Shown here one piece after another: positions 18,507 through 29,967 of a DNA stretch of 64,000 nucleotides (its first letter is position 1; the number at the start of each line of letters is the position of its first letter). This DNA comes from Oharaeibacter diazotrophicus (GTDB lineage Bacteria > Pseudomonadota > Alphaproteobacteria > Rhizobiales > Pleomorphomonadaceae). The notes under the pieces were generated by a model. The model was not told where the DNA came from and searched no databases. It saw nothing but the letters and a program-made list of their open reading frames with translations. The stretch spans positions 372,001 to 436,000 of the forward strand of contig NZ_SNXY01000007.1 in assembly GCF_004362745.1 (NCBI RefSeq). Direction: 5' to 3'. The position numbers and the translations under genes were made by a program.

Positions 18507-19523
18507 ATGAAGTTCGCAACGATGCTGCTGGCGTCGGCGGCGGTGCTGGCCGTCGCCGTTCCGATGTCCGCGTCCGCCGACACCTCGGGCAAGAAGATCG
18601 CGCTCTCCAACAACTACGCCGGCAATTCCTGGCGTCAGGCGATGCTGACGAGCTGGGACAAGGTGACCAAGGAGGCCGTCGCCGCCGGCGTGGTCGCCGC
18701 CGCCGACCCGTTCACCACCGCCGAGAACCAGGCGACCGAGCAGGCCGCGCAGATCCAGAACATGATCCTGCAGGGTTACGACGCCATCGTGATCAACGCC
18801 GCCTCGCCGACGGCGCTGAACGGCGCGGTCAAGGAGGCCTGTGACGCCGGCATCGTGGTCGTCTCCTTCGACGGCATCGTCACCGAGCCCTGCGCCTACC
18901 GCATCGCGGTCGACTTCAAGGCGATGGGCCTCAGCGAGGTCGAATACCTCGCCAAGAAGATGCCGCAGGGCGGCAACCTGCTCGAGATCCGCGGCCTCGC
19001 CGGCGTCTTCGTCGACGACGAGATCTCCGCCGGCATCCACGCGGGCGTCGAGAAGTACCCGCAGTTCAAGATCGTCGGCTCGGTCCACGGCGACTGGGCG
19101 CAGGACGTCGCCCAGAAGAACGTCGCCGGCATCCTGCCGAGCCTGCCGGAGATCGCCGCGGTGGTGACCCAGGGCGGCGACGGCTACGGCGCGGCCCAGG
19201 CCTTCGCCGCGGCCGGGCGGCCGACGCCGCTGATCATCATGGGCAACCGCGAGGACGAGCTGCAGTGGTGGAAGCAGCAGAAGGACGCCAACGGCTACGA
19301 GACCATGTCGGTCTCGATCGCGCCGGGCGTCTCGACGCTCGCCTTCTGGGTCGCCCAGCAGGTGCTCGACGGCCAGACCGTGTCGAAGGACCTCGTCGTG
19401 CCGTTCCTGCGCATCGACCAGGACAATCTCGAGCAGAACCTCGCGACCACCCAGAAGGGCGGCGTCGCCAACGTCGAATATTCGCTCGACGACGCCAAGA
19501 AGGTCATCGCCTCCGCCAAGTGA
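18507..19523 (+). CDS. Sugar ABC transporter substrate-binding protein
   Basis: Periplasmic binding protein of 338 residues of the ribose/LacI-like type (Peripla_BP_4). A signal peptide ([19 protein letters not shown]) precedes the mature start. The first lobe shows the family pattern [17 protein letters not shown], and the hinge and second lobe show VVSFDG and [12 protein letters not shown]. It captures a sugar or sugar-like ligand for the permeases encoded downstream. GGGAGGA lies 6 bases before the ATG. It is the first gene of a five-gene operon, followed by two strong hairpins that would keep its mRNA in excess over the membrane components. Confidence 0.9.
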   Translation: MKFATMLLASAAVLAVAVPMSASADTSGKKIALSNNYAGNSWRQAMLTSWDKVTKEAVAAGVVAAADPFTTAENQATEQAAQIQNMILQGYDAIVINAASPTALNGAVKEACDAGIVVVSFDGIVTEPCAYRIAVDFKAMGLSEVEYLAKKMPQGGNLLEIRGLAGVFVDDEISAGIHAGVEKYPQFKIVGSVHGDWAQDVAQKNVAGILPSLPEIAAVVTQGGDGYGAAQAFAAAGRPTPLIIMGNREDELQWWKQQKDANGYETMSVSIAPGVSTLAFWVAQQVLDGQTVSKDLVVPFLRIDQDNLEQNLATTQKGGVANVEYSLDDAKKVIASAK

Positions 19524-19533
19524 CGGGACCCGG

Positions 19534-19588
19534 CGCGCACCCGGCCGGTCCGGGTGCGCGGCTCCGGCGCGGCGCCTCGCCGCGCCGG
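19534..19588 (+). terminator. Tandem hairpins after the binding-protein gene
   Basis: Two perfect 11-bp stems lie back to back: 19534-19544 with 19550-19560 (loop CCGGT), and 19564-19574 with 19578-19588 (loop CCT). They sit between the binding-protein gene and the ATPase gene. This placement is typical for partial termination or mRNA stabilisation, giving more binding protein than transporter. Confidence 0.75.
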
Positions 19589-19626
19589 CCTTCCCCGCCG
19601 CCCGCCTCCCGGGACGATCCGTATCG

Positions 19627-21084
19627 ATGAGCAGTGCATCCCACGAGGCGGCGATCGTCGCCGTCGAGGCGGTCGAGGTCCGGTTCGGCGCCGTCCGCGC
19701 GCTCGACGGCGTCGACCTTTCCATCGCCCCCGGCGAATGCGTCGGGCTGGTCGGCCACAACGGCGCCGGCAAGTCCACCATCGTCAACGTCGTCAACGGC
19801 GGCCTCACCCCGCACGCCGGCAGCGTGCGCTACGCCGGCCGGGACGCCGGCACCGGCATCGCGGTCGCCCGCGCCAACGGCGTGCGCTGCGTGTTCCAGG
19901 AGCTGTCGCTCTGCCCCAACCTGACGGTGGCGGAGAACATGCGGGTGATGCACGCCGGTCTCGGCGGCTTCGGCTGGCGCCGCCGGGCGCTCGGGATCGT
20001 CCGTGCCAAACTCGCCGAGATCTTCCCCGGCAACGGGATCGACTGCGGCGCCACCGTCGGCGACCTCGCCATCGCCGAGCGGCAGATGGTCGAGATCGCG
20101 ATCGCCTTCGCCGAGGTCTCCGGCCCCGCCCGGCTCGTCATCCTCGACGAGCCGACCTCCTCGCTCGACGCCGGCCTCGCCGAGCAGCTCACCGCCCACG
20201 TCCGCCGCTTCGTCGCGGGCGGCGGCGCGGTGGTGCTGATCTCGCACATCCTCGGCGAGATCCTGTCGACCGCGAGCCGCATCGTGGTGATGAAGGACGG
20301 CCGCGTCGTCGCCAGCCGCCCGGCGGCCGACTTCGACGTCGCCGGCCTCGTGCAGGCGATGGGCAGCGTCGTCAAAGAGCAGGGCCCGCGCGCCGCCGCC
20401 GCGGTCCGCGGCGCGGCGGTGGTCGAACCGGTGTCGCCCGGCGGGCGCGGCCTGCCGTTCCGCGCCTTCGCCGGCGAGGTGATCGGCCTCGCCGGTCTCG
20501 CCGGCCACGGCCAGACCGACATGCTGCTCGCCCTCCACCGCGCCCGCGCCAGCGACTGGCTGCCCGGCCGCGGCCGCGGCGTCGCCTTCGTCGCCGGCGA
20601 CCGCGGCCTCAACGGCACGTTCCCGCTGTGGAGCATCCTGCGCAATCTCTCGATCTCGGCGATCGGCCGTTCGGCTCGGGCCGGTCTCGTCGACGGCGCG
20701 GGCGAGGCGGCGCTCGGCGCCGAATGGCGCCGTCGCATCGAGATCCGCACCCCGGACATGGGCAACGGCATCCTGTCGCTCTCGGGCGGCAACCAGCAGA
20801 AGGTGCTGTTCGCCCGCGCCCTCGCCACATCCGCCGCCCTGGTGCTGATGGACGACCCGATGCGCGGCGTCGACGTCGGCACCAAGCAGGAGGTCTACGC
20901 CATGTTGCGCGCCGAGGCCGCGGCCGGACGCACCTTCGTCTGGTATTCCACCGAGATGGACGAGATCCGCCTCTGCGACCGCGTCTACGTCTTCCGCGAC
21001 GGCGCCATCGTCGCCGAACTCGTCGGCGATGCCGTCACCGAGCACGCCGTGCTCGAGGCCTCCTTCGCGGGGGAGGCGGCATGA
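19627..21084 (+). CDS. Sugar ABC transporter ATP-binding protein (two nucleotide-binding domains)
   Basis: Cytoplasmic ATPase of 485 residues with two fused nucleotide-binding domains, as in RbsA/XylG. The first domain has a full Walker A (GHNGAGKST), the signature-like [12 protein letters not shown] and Walker [13 protein letters not shown]. The second has a degenerate Walker A ([12 protein letters not shown]), normal for this family, and the signature [15 protein letters not shown] with MDDPMRGVD. It powers uptake of the ligand bound by the preceding gene product. The stop overlaps the start of the first permease by 4 bases (ATGA). Confidence 0.92.
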   Translation: MSSASHEAAIVAVEAVEVRFGAVRALDGVDLSIAPGECVGLVGHNGAGKSTIVNVVNGGLTPHAGSVRYAGRDAGTGIAVARANGVRCVFQELSLCPNLTVAENMRVMHAGLGGFGWRRRALGIVRAKLAEIFPGNGIDCGATVGDLAIAERQMVEIAIAFAEVSGPARLVILDEPTSSLDAGLAEQLTAHVRRFVAGGGAVVLISHILGEILSTASRIVVMKDGRVVASRPAADFDVAGLVQAMGSVVKEQGPRAAAAVRGAAVVEPVSPGGRGLPFRAFAGEVIGLAGLAGHGQTDMLLALHRARASDWLPGRGRGVAFVAGDRGLNGTFPLWSILRNLSISAIGRSARAGLVDGAGEAALGAEWRRRIEIRTPDMGNGILSLSGGNQQKVLFARALATSAALVLMDDPMRGVDVGTKQEVYAMLRAEAAAGRTFVWYSTEMDEIRLCDRVYVFRDGAIVAELVGDAVTEHAVLEASFAGEAA

Positions 21085-22025
21085 GCGGCGTTTCGGCCTC
21101 CACCATCCGCCAGATCGTGCCGGCGCTGTCGCTCGCGGTGCTGCTCGCGGCGGTGTTCTACCTGCAGCCGCGAGCGATGAGCTACGTCGGGCTGAACCTC
21201 CTGTTCAACCTCGCGGTGCCGATCGCGCTCGCCACCGTGGCGCAGATGCTGATCATCGCGGTCAACGACCTCGACCTGTCGATGGGCACCTTCGTCAGCT
21301 TCGCCGCCTGCGTCGCCGCCACCTTCCTGCGCGACACGCCCGTGCTCGGCGTCGCCATCCTCGCCGGCGCGATCGCGACCTACGCGGTGATCGGCGTCGT
21401 GATCCACCTGCGCGACCTGCCGTCGATCGTGGTGACGCTCGGCATGAGCTTCGTCTGGGGCGGCCTCGCCGTGCTGATCCTGCCCGCGCCCGGCGGCTCG
21501 GCGCCGGACTGGGCCCGCGCCGTCATGACCGCCAAGCCGCCGCTGGTGCCGATCGCCATCGTCGCGTCGGTCGCGATCGCGGTGGCCGCCCATCTCGTGG
21601 TGACGCGCTCGACCTTCGGCGTGCTGATCCGCGGCGTCGGCGGCAACGCCCGCTCGGTCGAGCGCTCGGGCTGGTCGGTGCTGGCGATCCGGGCCGGCGC
21701 CTACGCCGCCGCCGGCTTCCTCGCCGTGCTCGCCGGCATCGCGCTGGTCGGGCTGACGACGTCCGCCGACGCCAACATCGCGCTGCGCTACACGCTCCTC
21801 TCGATCGCCGGGGTGATCCTCGGCGGCGGCGAGTTCGTCGGCGGCCGGGTCTCGCCGGTCGGCGCGGTGATCGGCGCGCTGACGCTGGCGCTCGCCGGCT
21901 CCTTCCTGTCCTTCCTCAGGATCTCGCCCGACTGGCAGATCGGCGCCCAGGGCGCGATCCTGATCGTCGTGCTGGGGCTGAGGCTGCTGCTCGACCGGAC
22001 CGAACGGCGGGAGAAGCACCCGTGA
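21081..22025 (+). CDS. Sugar ABC transporter permease 1
   Basis: Inner-membrane permease of 314 residues of the RbsC/BPD_transp_2 family with about nine hydrophobic segments. The characteristic [13 protein letters not shown] near residue 55 and the conserved coupling region [17 protein letters not shown] are visible. It overlaps the ATPase gene by 4 bases and the second permease gene by 4 bases, so the three are translationally coupled. It presumably forms a heterodimeric channel with the second permease. Confidence 0.9.
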   Translation: MSGVSASTIRQIVPALSLAVLLAAVFYLQPRAMSYVGLNLLFNLAVPIALATVAQMLIIAVNDLDLSMGTFVSFAACVAATFLRDTPVLGVAILAGAIATYAVIGVVIHLRDLPSIVVTLGMSFVWGGLAVLILPAPGGSAPDWARAVMTAKPPLVPIAIVASVAIAVAAHLVVTRSTFGVLIRGVGGNARSVERSGWSVLAIRAGAYAAAGFLAVLAGIALVGLTTSADANIALRYTLLSIAGVILGGGEFVGGRVSPVGAVIGALTLALAGSFLSFLRISPDWQIGAQGAILIVVLGLRLLLDRTERREKHP

Positions 22026-22963
22026 CCCTCCTCCTGCGCAAGCCCTGGATCTGGTCCTACGTCGCGACGGTCGCCGTCTTCGTCGTCACCGTGCTGTTCA
22101 CCGGCGGCGCCAGCGCCGGCGGGCTCGGGGAAGCGGCGCTGACCTTCGCGGCCTTCTCGGTGCTGGTCGGCCTCGGCCAGATGTTCGTGATCACGCTCGG
22201 GCCCGGCAACGTCGACCTCTCGGTGCCCGCGACCATGACGCTCGCAGGCACGCTGTCGCTGAAGTACATGGACGGCGCCGTCGGCGTGGTGCCGGCCGGC
22301 CTCGCCATCGCGCTCGTGGTCGGCGTCGCCGTCGGGGCCGGCAACTACGGCCTGATCAAGCTGCTCCGGATCCCGCCGATCATCGCGACGCTGTCGACCA
22401 GCTTCGTGGTGCAGTCGACCGCGATCTGGTCGAATCGCGGCCTCCGGGTGAAGCCGCCGGAGAGCATGGCGAGTTTCACCACCAGTTCGACCCTCGGCGT
22501 GCCCAACGTGGCGATCCTGGCGCTGCTGCTCTCGGTCGTCGCCTGGATCCTGCTCGAGAAGAGCGTCTACGGCCGCTGGATCGCCGCGATCGGCCAGTCG
22601 CGCTTCGCCGCCCGCATGGCCGGCATCCCGGTCGACGGCACGCGGCTCGTCACCTACGTGCTGTCGGCGGTACTGGCGTCGCTGTGCGGCTTCCTGTTCG
22701 CCTGCTTCTCCGGCGGCGCCGCGCTCAACATGGGCGCGGAATACCTGCTGACCTCGATCGCCGTGGTGGTGATCGGCGGCTCGGCGGTCGCCGGCGGCAA
22801 TTCCAACGTGCCGGGAATCTGGGGCGCCTCGCTGTTCCTGTTCCTGGTGGTCTCGATGCTCAACACCTACGGCTTCGGCGCCGGCGTCCGGATGATCCTG
22901 ACCGGGCTGATCATCATCGCGGTGATCCTGGTGGCGAGCGGCAGGTACCGGTTCGGCCGCTGA
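22022..22963 (+). CDS. Sugar ABC transporter permease 2
   Basis: Second RbsC-like inner-membrane permease, 313 residues, starting at GTG overlapping the previous stop. It shows the family motif GPGNVDLSVPATM near residue 60 and the coupling-loop pattern IAAIGQSRFAARMAGIPV. With permease 1 it forms the translocation pathway. Two different permeases rather than a homodimer are a feature of a subset of these sugar transporters. The lactonase gene follows 20 bases downstream in the same operon. Confidence 0.9.
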   Translation: MTLLLRKPWIWSYVATVAVFVVTVLFTGGASAGGLGEAALTFAAFSVLVGLGQMFVITLGPGNVDLSVPATMTLAGTLSLKYMDGAVGVVPAGLAIALVVGVAVGAGNYGLIKLLRIPPIIATLSTSFVVQSTAIWSNRGLRVKPPESMASFTTSSTLGVPNVAILALLLSVVAWILLEKSVYGRWIAAIGQSRFAARMAGIPVDGTRLVTYVLSAVLASLCGFLFACFSGGAALNMGAEYLLTSIAVVVIGGSAVAGGNSNVPGIWGASLFLFLVVSMLNTYGFGAGVRMILTGLIIIAVILVASGRYRFGR

Positions 22964-22983
22964 GGCGGCGAGGGGAGGGTTCC

Positions 22984-23904
22984 ATGGCAGGCTCGTCCAT
23001 CTACGAGATCCACGACGATCGCTTCCGCCACCTGGTGGTCGGCAGCGCCGGGCTCGACGAGCTCTATTCCGGCTGCCGATGGGCGGAGGGGCCGGTGTGG
23101 TTCGCCGACCTCAACTGCCTCGTCTTCAGCGACATCCCCAACGAGCGGATGCTGTGCTTCTCCGGCGTCGGCGAGGGTGCCGTCTCGGTGTTCCGCCGGC
23201 CCTCCGGCTTCACCAACGGCAACACCCGCGACAACCAGGGCCGGCTGGTCTCCTGCGAGCACGGCGGCCGGCGCGTCGTGCGCACCGAGACCGACGGCCG
23301 CCTGACCGTGCTCGCCGACGCCTTCGGCGGCCGCCGCCTCAACTCGCCCAACGACGTGGTGGTGAAGTCCGACGACAGCGTGTGGTTCACCGACCCGACC
23401 TACGGCATCATGTCGGACTACGAGGGCTACGCCGCCGAGCCCGAGCAGCCGACCCGCAACGTCTACCGGCTCGACCCGCGGAGCGGCCGGCTCGACGCCG
23501 TCTGCACCGACTTCGGCCAGCCGAACGGCCTCGCCTTCTCGCCGGACGAGCGCCGCCTCTACGTCGCCGATTCCGCCTCCAGCCACGACCCGTCCTGGCC
23601 GAGCCACATCCGCGTCTTCGACGTCCGCGACGACGGCACGCTTTCGGGCGGCGGGGTGTTCTGCACCATCGACGTCGGCCTGCCCGACGGCCTGCGCGTC
23701 GACGTCGCCGGCAACGTCTGGACCAGCGCCGGCGACGGCGTCCACTGCTTCGCCCCCGACGGCACCCTGCTCGGCAAGATCCTGGTGCCCCAGACCGTCG
23801 CCAACGTCGCCTTCGGCGGCCCCCGCCGCAACCGCCTCTTCATCACCGCGACGCGCTCGCTCTACGCGGTGTATACGGCGACGACGGGCGCGGGGCGGGG
23901 TTGA
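22984..23904 (+). CDS. SMP-30/gluconolactonase family protein
   Basis: Six-bladed beta-propeller lactonase of 306 residues. Family residues are visible in RWAEGPVWF near residue 30 (metal-binding Glu), LNSPNDVVV near 120 (Asn and Asp) and the late GLPDGLRVDVAGNVW (Asp) that completes the divalent-cation site. It would hydrolyse a sugar lactone made by oxidation of the transported sugar. It is the last gene of the ABC transporter operon, 20 bases after permease 2, and suggests that the transported sugar enters a non-phosphorylative oxidative pathway. A signal peptide is not evident, so a cytoplasmic location is likely. Confidence 0.88.
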   Translation: MAGSSIYEIHDDRFRHLVVGSAGLDELYSGCRWAEGPVWFADLNCLVFSDIPNERMLCFSGVGEGAVSVFRRPSGFTNGNTRDNQGRLVSCEHGGRRVVRTETDGRLTVLADAFGGRRLNSPNDVVVKSDDSVWFTDPTYGIMSDYEGYAAEPEQPTRNVYRLDPRSGRLDAVCTDFGQPNGLAFSPDERRLYVADSASSHDPSWPSHIRVFDVRDDGTLSGGGVFCTIDVGLPDGLRVDVAGNVWTSAGDGVHCFAPDGTLLGKILVPQTVANVAFGGPRRNRLFITATRSLYAVYTATTGAGRG

Positions 23905-24004
23905 GGGGGCGTGGCCCTTTCGGCCCCTCCCGAAGGCATCCGGCCGGCGAGGGTGCGGGAGCGGTGCGCGGGTTGGTGCGCCTTTCCGCGCACTTGGCCA
24001 CGGA

Positions 24005-25000
24005 TCAGGCGGGCCAGTAGACCTTCTTCAGCGGTACGAGTTGCTGCGTCTTCAGATCCAGCTTTTCGTATTGTTCGATGATCGCGGTCACCAGATCGTC
24101 GCCCGTCATCAGGGAGAGCGGAATGCTCGCGCGGTCGGCCTCGTAGCGCGCATCCCTCGTGAAGCCGCCCGTCGAGACATAGAGCCCCTTGTCCTGCGGG
24201 TGTCGGCCGCCGAGGAAGCTCCTGATCGCCTGGGCGCCGATCGCGCCTTGCCGGTGCTTGACCTCCACGACGATCCGCGGCGGCTCGAACCCGAAGCCGT
24301 CGGGTGAGGCGACGATGTCCTTGCCCTGATCGGGTCCGGTCGGCGAGACGCGGGTCTTGTAGCCGAGCGCCCTGAGGAGCCCGGCGACCAGCTCCTGCAT
24401 GTCCGACCAACTGAGGGCGGCGATCCGGTCCTTGATGAACTCCAGCGCCTTGGCCTGGATGTCCTGGAAGACGTCCTCCTCCACCACCGCGCTCTCGGCC
24501 GCGGCCGGTGGCGGCAGGGGGCGCTCGGACGTCAGGGCGCGTTCGATGTCGTCGAGCACGTCCTTGCCGAGGGCGAACAGCGCCGATATCGACCCCAGTG
24601 AATTCCTGCTCGCGGCGCTCAGCAAGTCTCGCGAGATCTCGCGATGCCAGCGCACCGGCCTCACGTGCGGATCCTCGGGGTCGACCGCGGGATCGAACCC
24701 GTAATCGCCGGCGATCTCGCCGACGAGGTAGATCCGACGGCCGGGGTCGTAGGTGACGACGACGTCCCCGATCTTCATCTCCGACCGAAATCGATGGAGC
24801 TGTCCCGTGGACATGGCCACGGCCTGCGCCTTCCAGTCGGGGCGGGACTGTACCACCGCAGCGGCGATCTTGTCCCGTGACGGCAGACGGGAGAGGTCGC
24901 CGATCTCGCCCAGCCCGATCGCGACGAGGGATCGGTCCTTGAAGAGATCGTACAGCCTGCCGCCGCGCTCCGCGCGGACCATCCAGCCTCGCTTGCTCAT
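24005..25000 (-). CDS. Mrr-type restriction endonuclease with EVE/PUA-like N-terminal domain
   Basis: Protein of 331 residues with two modules. The N-terminal part (about 1-130: GWMVRAERGGRLYDLF, VAIGLGEIGDLS, IGDVVVTYD, YLVGEIAGDYGFD) resembles EVE/PUA-like domains found on modification-dependent nucleases. The C-terminal part is an Mrr_cat PD-(D/E)xK nuclease: DMQELVAGLLRALGYKT, then the catalytic set GPDQGKDIVAS and VVEVKHRQG. Such proteins cut DNA carrying modified bases. No methyltransferase or specificity gene is adjacent, consistent with a stand-alone modification-dependent enzyme. Function is inferred from domains. Confidence 0.8.
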   Translation of the reverse strand: MSKRGWMVRAERGGRLYDLFKDRSLVAIGLGEIGDLSRLPSRDKIAAAVVQSRPDWKAQAVAMSTGQLHRFRSEMKIGDVVVTYDPGRRIYLVGEIAGDYGFDPAVDPEDPHVRPVRWHREISRDLLSAASRNSLGSISALFALGKDVLDDIERALTSERPLPPPAAAESAVVEEDVFQDIQAKALEFIKDRIAALSWSDMQELVAGLLRALGYKTRVSPTGPDQGKDIVASPDGFGFEPPRIVVEVKHRQGAIGAQAIRSFLGGRHPQDKGLYVSTGGFTRDARYEADRASIPLSLMTGDDLVTAIIEQYEKLDLKTQQLVPLKKVYWPA

Positions 25001-25234
25001 CCCCCGACCCGCCCCTTCCGGCGTCGATCACGCGACGGCGGTACCGTACCACCCATTCGGCCCGCGTTTGCAACCCGCCGACGCCGCAGATCCCAACGGG
25101 GATCGTTACGCGAGGTCGTCGGGTGCTCGGTCGGCGAGGGCATCGCGAGGGCGACCGTGTACCACCCCCGTGTACCGGATGGCGGTCGAAAACCCAAGGG
25201 AGGCAAAAGCTTCTGCGATTTCAAGGGGATTTGA

Positions 25235-25309
<75 letters not shown>

Positions 25310-25534
25310 GCCGGCGACGTCGGGAGGCCTCGTCGGCGGCCCCGTGTCGATGGCGGCTCCTCTGCCACAGATCCCGGGGGGATGCAAGCGCCGTCGTGGC
25401 GAAAACGGGCCGGCGTGGGCGGAAGGGTGGCGGGCGGAGGCGTGGAGAAGCGCGGAAAGCCGCGCTTTTCCCTTGTTTCCGTCGAACTTCCCCGTCATGG
25501 AAGGGACGACGAACGACAAGGCGTGCCGGGGACG

Positions 25535-25753
25535 ATGGCGACGGGCGAGGGCGGCGACGAGCGGGCACGGCGGCTGGCCGAGGCGCTGAGGGCGAACCTG
25601 AAGCGTCGCAAGGCGCAGGCGAAGAGCCGGCGCGCCGGCGAGGCCGACGGCCGGGCCGGTCTGCCGGCCGCCGGGATCGCCGACGTCGACGCGGCGGGCG
25701 AATCGGCCGATGCTGATTCGCTCGGCGACGGGGCCGCGGCGCCGGAACGGTGA
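25535..25753 (+). CDS. Small basic conserved protein upstream of murA
   Basis: Predicted protein of 72 residues whose first third ([26 protein letters not shown]) matches a short conserved protein often found just before murA in Alphaproteobacteria. The second half is acidic and variable. Function is unknown; the basic helix could bind nucleic acid or membrane. The ATG is at 25535. Coding support is the conserved N-terminal pattern and the gene order; there is no catalytic motif. Confidence 0.6.
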   Translation: MATGEGGDERARRLAEALRANLKRRKAQAKSRRAGEADGRAGLPAAGIADVDAAGESADADSLGDGAAAPER

Positions 25754-25985
25754 CGCCCTGGCGCCGGCGTCCGAGCGTCGGTGGTACTCCGACGGCCGTC
25801 CGCGGCGCGAGAGCGCCGGCGCGGCGTGCGGGGCACGCGTCGGGCGGCGGATCCGCGGGTCGGGAGCGACGCGCGGCGGGATCATGGGAACGACAGCCGC
25901 GGCCGACGCCCGAGAGGGGCGGGCCGGACGGCCGGCGGACGAGGGACGGCGCGGCCGTCCGCGCCGCCGCAACGGGGTGACACGG

Positions 25986-27275
<1,290 letters not shown>

Positions 27276-27526
27276 CGCAGGGCCCGCGGCGATCTCCGCC
27301 CCGCGGGCGGAACGCCGCGGGCGAGATCGCTCCCTCGCGGGGGCGGACGCGCGGCCGTGATCCCGCGGAGATCCCGAGAGCCGGACTTCGCTGGCGGCGG
27401 CGGGGGCGTGCGACGGGCCTGCGTCACAGCGACACGAAGATGTCGTTGCTTTTTTCAAAGTCATCGGAAAGTCTCGGGCGCCGGCGCCTTGTTCAACCGC
27501 GCCGGCGCCCGTGCACCGGAGGCGTC

Positions 27527-28759
27527 ATGGCCTTGTCCTTTCCGTTCTTCAGAACGCTGCTTGTTCTTCTGGCGTCGGCAGGTTGCGCCGAAGCGTCCAC
27601 CACATCCGTCATCTACGGCTTCAAGGGTGGTGCGGATACGTATTTTCCCGAGTCCGGTGTTGTCGCCGGCCGCGGCGGCGCGCTCTACGGCGTCTCACCC
27701 TTCGGGGGGGCGGGCGGCAAGGGCGCGGTCTACGAGCTGCGGCCGCCCGCCAAGGCCGGCGGCGCGTGGAGCGAGCGCGTGATCCACAGCTTCACCGGTG
27801 ACGCCGCCGACGGCGAGCGGCCGCAGGGACGCCTGTGGTTCGACGCGGCGAGCGGTGCGCTCTACGGTACCACGACCGGCGGCGCCTCCGGTCTCGGCAA
27901 CGTCTTCCGCCTCGCGCCTCCGGCGAAGGCCGGCGGCACCTGGGCGCTCACCGTGCTCTACCGGTTCAAGGGCGACCGCGACGGCGCCAATCCCTTCGCC
28001 GGCCTCGTCCGCGGCAAGGACGGCACGTTCTACGGCACCACCTACAACGGCGGCGTCGGCGCCAGGGGCACCGTGTTCGCGCTGTCGCCGCCGACGCCGT
28101 CGCGCCCGAAGTGGACCGAGCGGCTGCTGGCGACCTTCGCCGGCGGTTCCGACGGATCGGTGCCGCTCGGCGGCGTGTCGCTGGATGCGGCCGGCAATCT
28201 CTACGGCACCACGCTCGGCGGTGGCGCGGCCGGGCAGGGCACGGTCTACCGGCTGCGCCGCCCGGCGTCGGCGACGGGCAAGTGGACCAAAACGCTGCTC
28301 TACGGTTTCGGCGCCGGCGACGACGGCCACCAGCCGGAGGGCGAGCTCCTGGTCGGCCCCGGGGGCGTCCTCTACGGCACGGCGGCGAGCGGCGGCGGCA
28401 TCGGCGCCGGTCCGGGCTACGGCGTCGTGTTCGCCCTCGCCCCCGGGGCGAGCGCGGCGGCGGCGTGGAAGGAGACCGTGATCTACCGCTTCAAGGGCGG
28501 CGACGACGGCGCGGGGCCGCAGGCCGGCCTCCTGCGCGACGCCAAGGGAAACCTCTACGGGGTCACGTCCAGGACCGCGTTCAAGCTGACGCCGGCGGGC
28601 GCGACGTGGCGCGAGAGCGTCCTGCACGTGTTCGGAACCGCGCCGGACGGCGTGGCGCCGTGGTGCACGCCGGTCAAGGGCGCCGACGGTGCCCTCTACG
28701 GCACGACCTTCGCCGGCGGCCCGACCGGACTCGGCACGGTGTTCCGGCTGGTGCCCTGA
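27527..28759 (+). CDS. GloVer-repeat beta-propeller-like exported protein
   Basis: Exported protein of 410 residues with a signal peptide (FFRTLLVLLASAGCAEA). The mature part consists of about seven tandem units of 50-55 residues, each with the core LYGTTxxGGxxGxGTVFxL and ending in a short strand such as VLYRFKG or VIYGFKG. This is the Gloeobacter/Verrucomicrobia repeat (TIGR03803 type), probably a beta-propeller at the cell surface or in the periplasm. Function is unknown. GGAGG lies 5 bases before the ATG. It interrupts the usual murA - DUF2948 order together with the next gene, so it is probably an insertion into the block. Confidence 0.8.
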   Translation: MALSFPFFRTLLVLLASAGCAEASTTSVIYGFKGGADTYFPESGVVAGRGGALYGVSPFGGAGGKGAVYELRPPAKAGGAWSERVIHSFTGDAADGERPQGRLWFDAASGALYGTTTGGASGLGNVFRLAPPAKAGGTWALTVLYRFKGDRDGANPFAGLVRGKDGTFYGTTYNGGVGARGTVFALSPPTPSRPKWTERLLATFAGGSDGSVPLGGVSLDAAGNLYGTTLGGGAAGQGTVYRLRRPASATGKWTKTLLYGFGAGDDGHQPEGELLVGPGGVLYGTAASGGGIGAGPGYGVVFALAPGASAAAAWKETVIYRFKGGDDGAGPQAGLLRDAKGNLYGVTSRTAFKLTPAGATWRESVLHVFGTAPDGVAPWCTPVKGADGALYGTTFAGGPTGLGTVFRLVP

Positions 28760-28856
28760 TCGGCGAAACCCTTGCGGATCACCGCTGAAACGAGGCATCT
28801 GCCGTTGCGGGGCGGCCGTGTCGGCCGTCCCGCGCGCAACGGGGCAGGGGGGTGTC

Positions 28857-29324
28857 ATGGCCGTGGTCGTCCGCTGGATCGAACCATCCGACGAGGCGGC
28901 GTGGCGCCGGCTCTGGAACGGCTATCTGGTGTTCTACGCCGCGACCGTGCCCGAGGCGGTGACGGCGCACACCTTCGCGCGCTTCCTCGACCCGGCGGCG
29001 CCGATCGGCTGCCGGGTGGCGGTGGACGGCGAGCGCGTCGTCGGCTTCGCCACCCACGTCCTGCACGAGGGCACCTGGGCGTCGGCGCCGCTCTGCTACC
29101 TCGAGGACCTGTTCGTCGACGAGGCCGTGCGCGGCAGCGGTGCCGGCCGGGCGCTGATCGACGACCTGCTCGCCCTCGGCCGTGCCGCCGGCTGGGACCG
29201 GGTCTACTGGCACACCTACGAGACCAACGCGACCGCGCGCCGGCTCTACGACAGCTACAAGCCGGCGACCGGGATGATCGTCTATCAGGTCGACCTGCCG
29301 AAGCCGGACGCGTCGGCGGCCTGA
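28857..29324 (+). CDS. GNAT family N-acetyltransferase
   Basis: GNAT acetyltransferase of 155 residues. The acetyl-CoA binding motif A is clear: YLEDLFVDEAVRGSGAGRALIDDL, with the R-x-S-G-x-G loop, and the C-terminal YDSYKPATGMIVYQVDL. The substrate is unknown; close relatives act on small molecules or N-termini. It lies between the GloVer-repeat gene and the DUF2948 gene on the same strand. Confidence 0.85.
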   Translation: MAVVVRWIEPSDEAAWRRLWNGYLVFYAATVPEAVTAHTFARFLDPAAPIGCRVAVDGERVVGFATHVLHEGTWASAPLCYLEDLFVDEAVRGSGAGRALIDDLLALGRAAGWDRVYWHTYETNATARRLYDSYKPATGMIVYQVDLPKPDASAA

Positions 29325-29415
29325 TCGTCGCCGCCGAGGCCGCGGTCGCGGTTGCGTCGGCCGCGCCGGCGACCTATCTCGGCGGCAGCCCGCAGCCAAG
29401 GAGCGTCGTGCCGCA

Positions 29416-29847
29416 ATGTCCATGCTCAAGCTCGCCGCCCTCGACACCGAGGATCTCGCCGTCGTCGCCGCCCACGTCCAGGACGCCGTCCTCAAGGTCG
29501 GCGACATCGAGTGGCGGCCGCGCGAGAAGCGCCTCGTGGTCCAGCTCAACCGCTTCGTCTGGGAGGCGGCCGACCGCAAGGGCCGCGGCTTCGAGCGCCG
29601 CCGGGCGGCGCTGCACTTCTCCCGCGTCGAGGCGGTGCAGGCGAGCCGGATCCGCCGCGACGCCCCGGACGCGGTGCTGAACCTCCTGACCGTGCGCTTC
29701 GAGGCCGGCGAGGCCCCGGCCGGCCACGTCTACCTCGACTTCTCCGGCGGCGCCTCGCTGCGGCTCTCGGTCGAGTGCATCGAGGCCGGCCTCGCCGACC
29801 TCGGCGCGGCCTGGGCGACCGAGAACCGGCCGCTGCACGAGGTGTGA
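29416..29847 (+). CDS. DUF2948 family protein
   Basis: Protein of 143 residues of the DUF2948 family, recognised from LKLAALDTEDLAVVAAHVQD at the start and the central WRPREKRLVVQLNRFVWE. The family is restricted mainly to Alphaproteobacteria and lies next to hisD or murA in many of them. No catalytic residues or membrane segments are apparent, and function is unknown. Confidence 0.85.
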   Translation: MSMLKLAALDTEDLAVVAAHVQDAVLKVGDIEWRPREKRLVVQLNRFVWEAADRKGRGFERRRAALHFSRVEAVQASRIRRDAPDAVLNLLTVRFEAGEAPAGHVYLDFSGGASLRLSVECIEAGLADLGAAWATENRPLHEV

Positions 29848-29967
29848 CGGGCATTCCGGCCAGGTCGCCCGGGACGGCGCGCCTCCGCGCGACCGCGGCG
29901 GCCATGGACGGCGGGCGCGGCGGGGGCTAGAACGCCGTCGGTCCAAGGCAATCAGGGAACGCGACCC

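Noticed and set aside
20461-20560. Missing Walker A in the second half of the sugar transporter ATPase, considered as damage
   Set aside because: A degenerate second Walker A is normal for RbsA/XylG-type ATPases.
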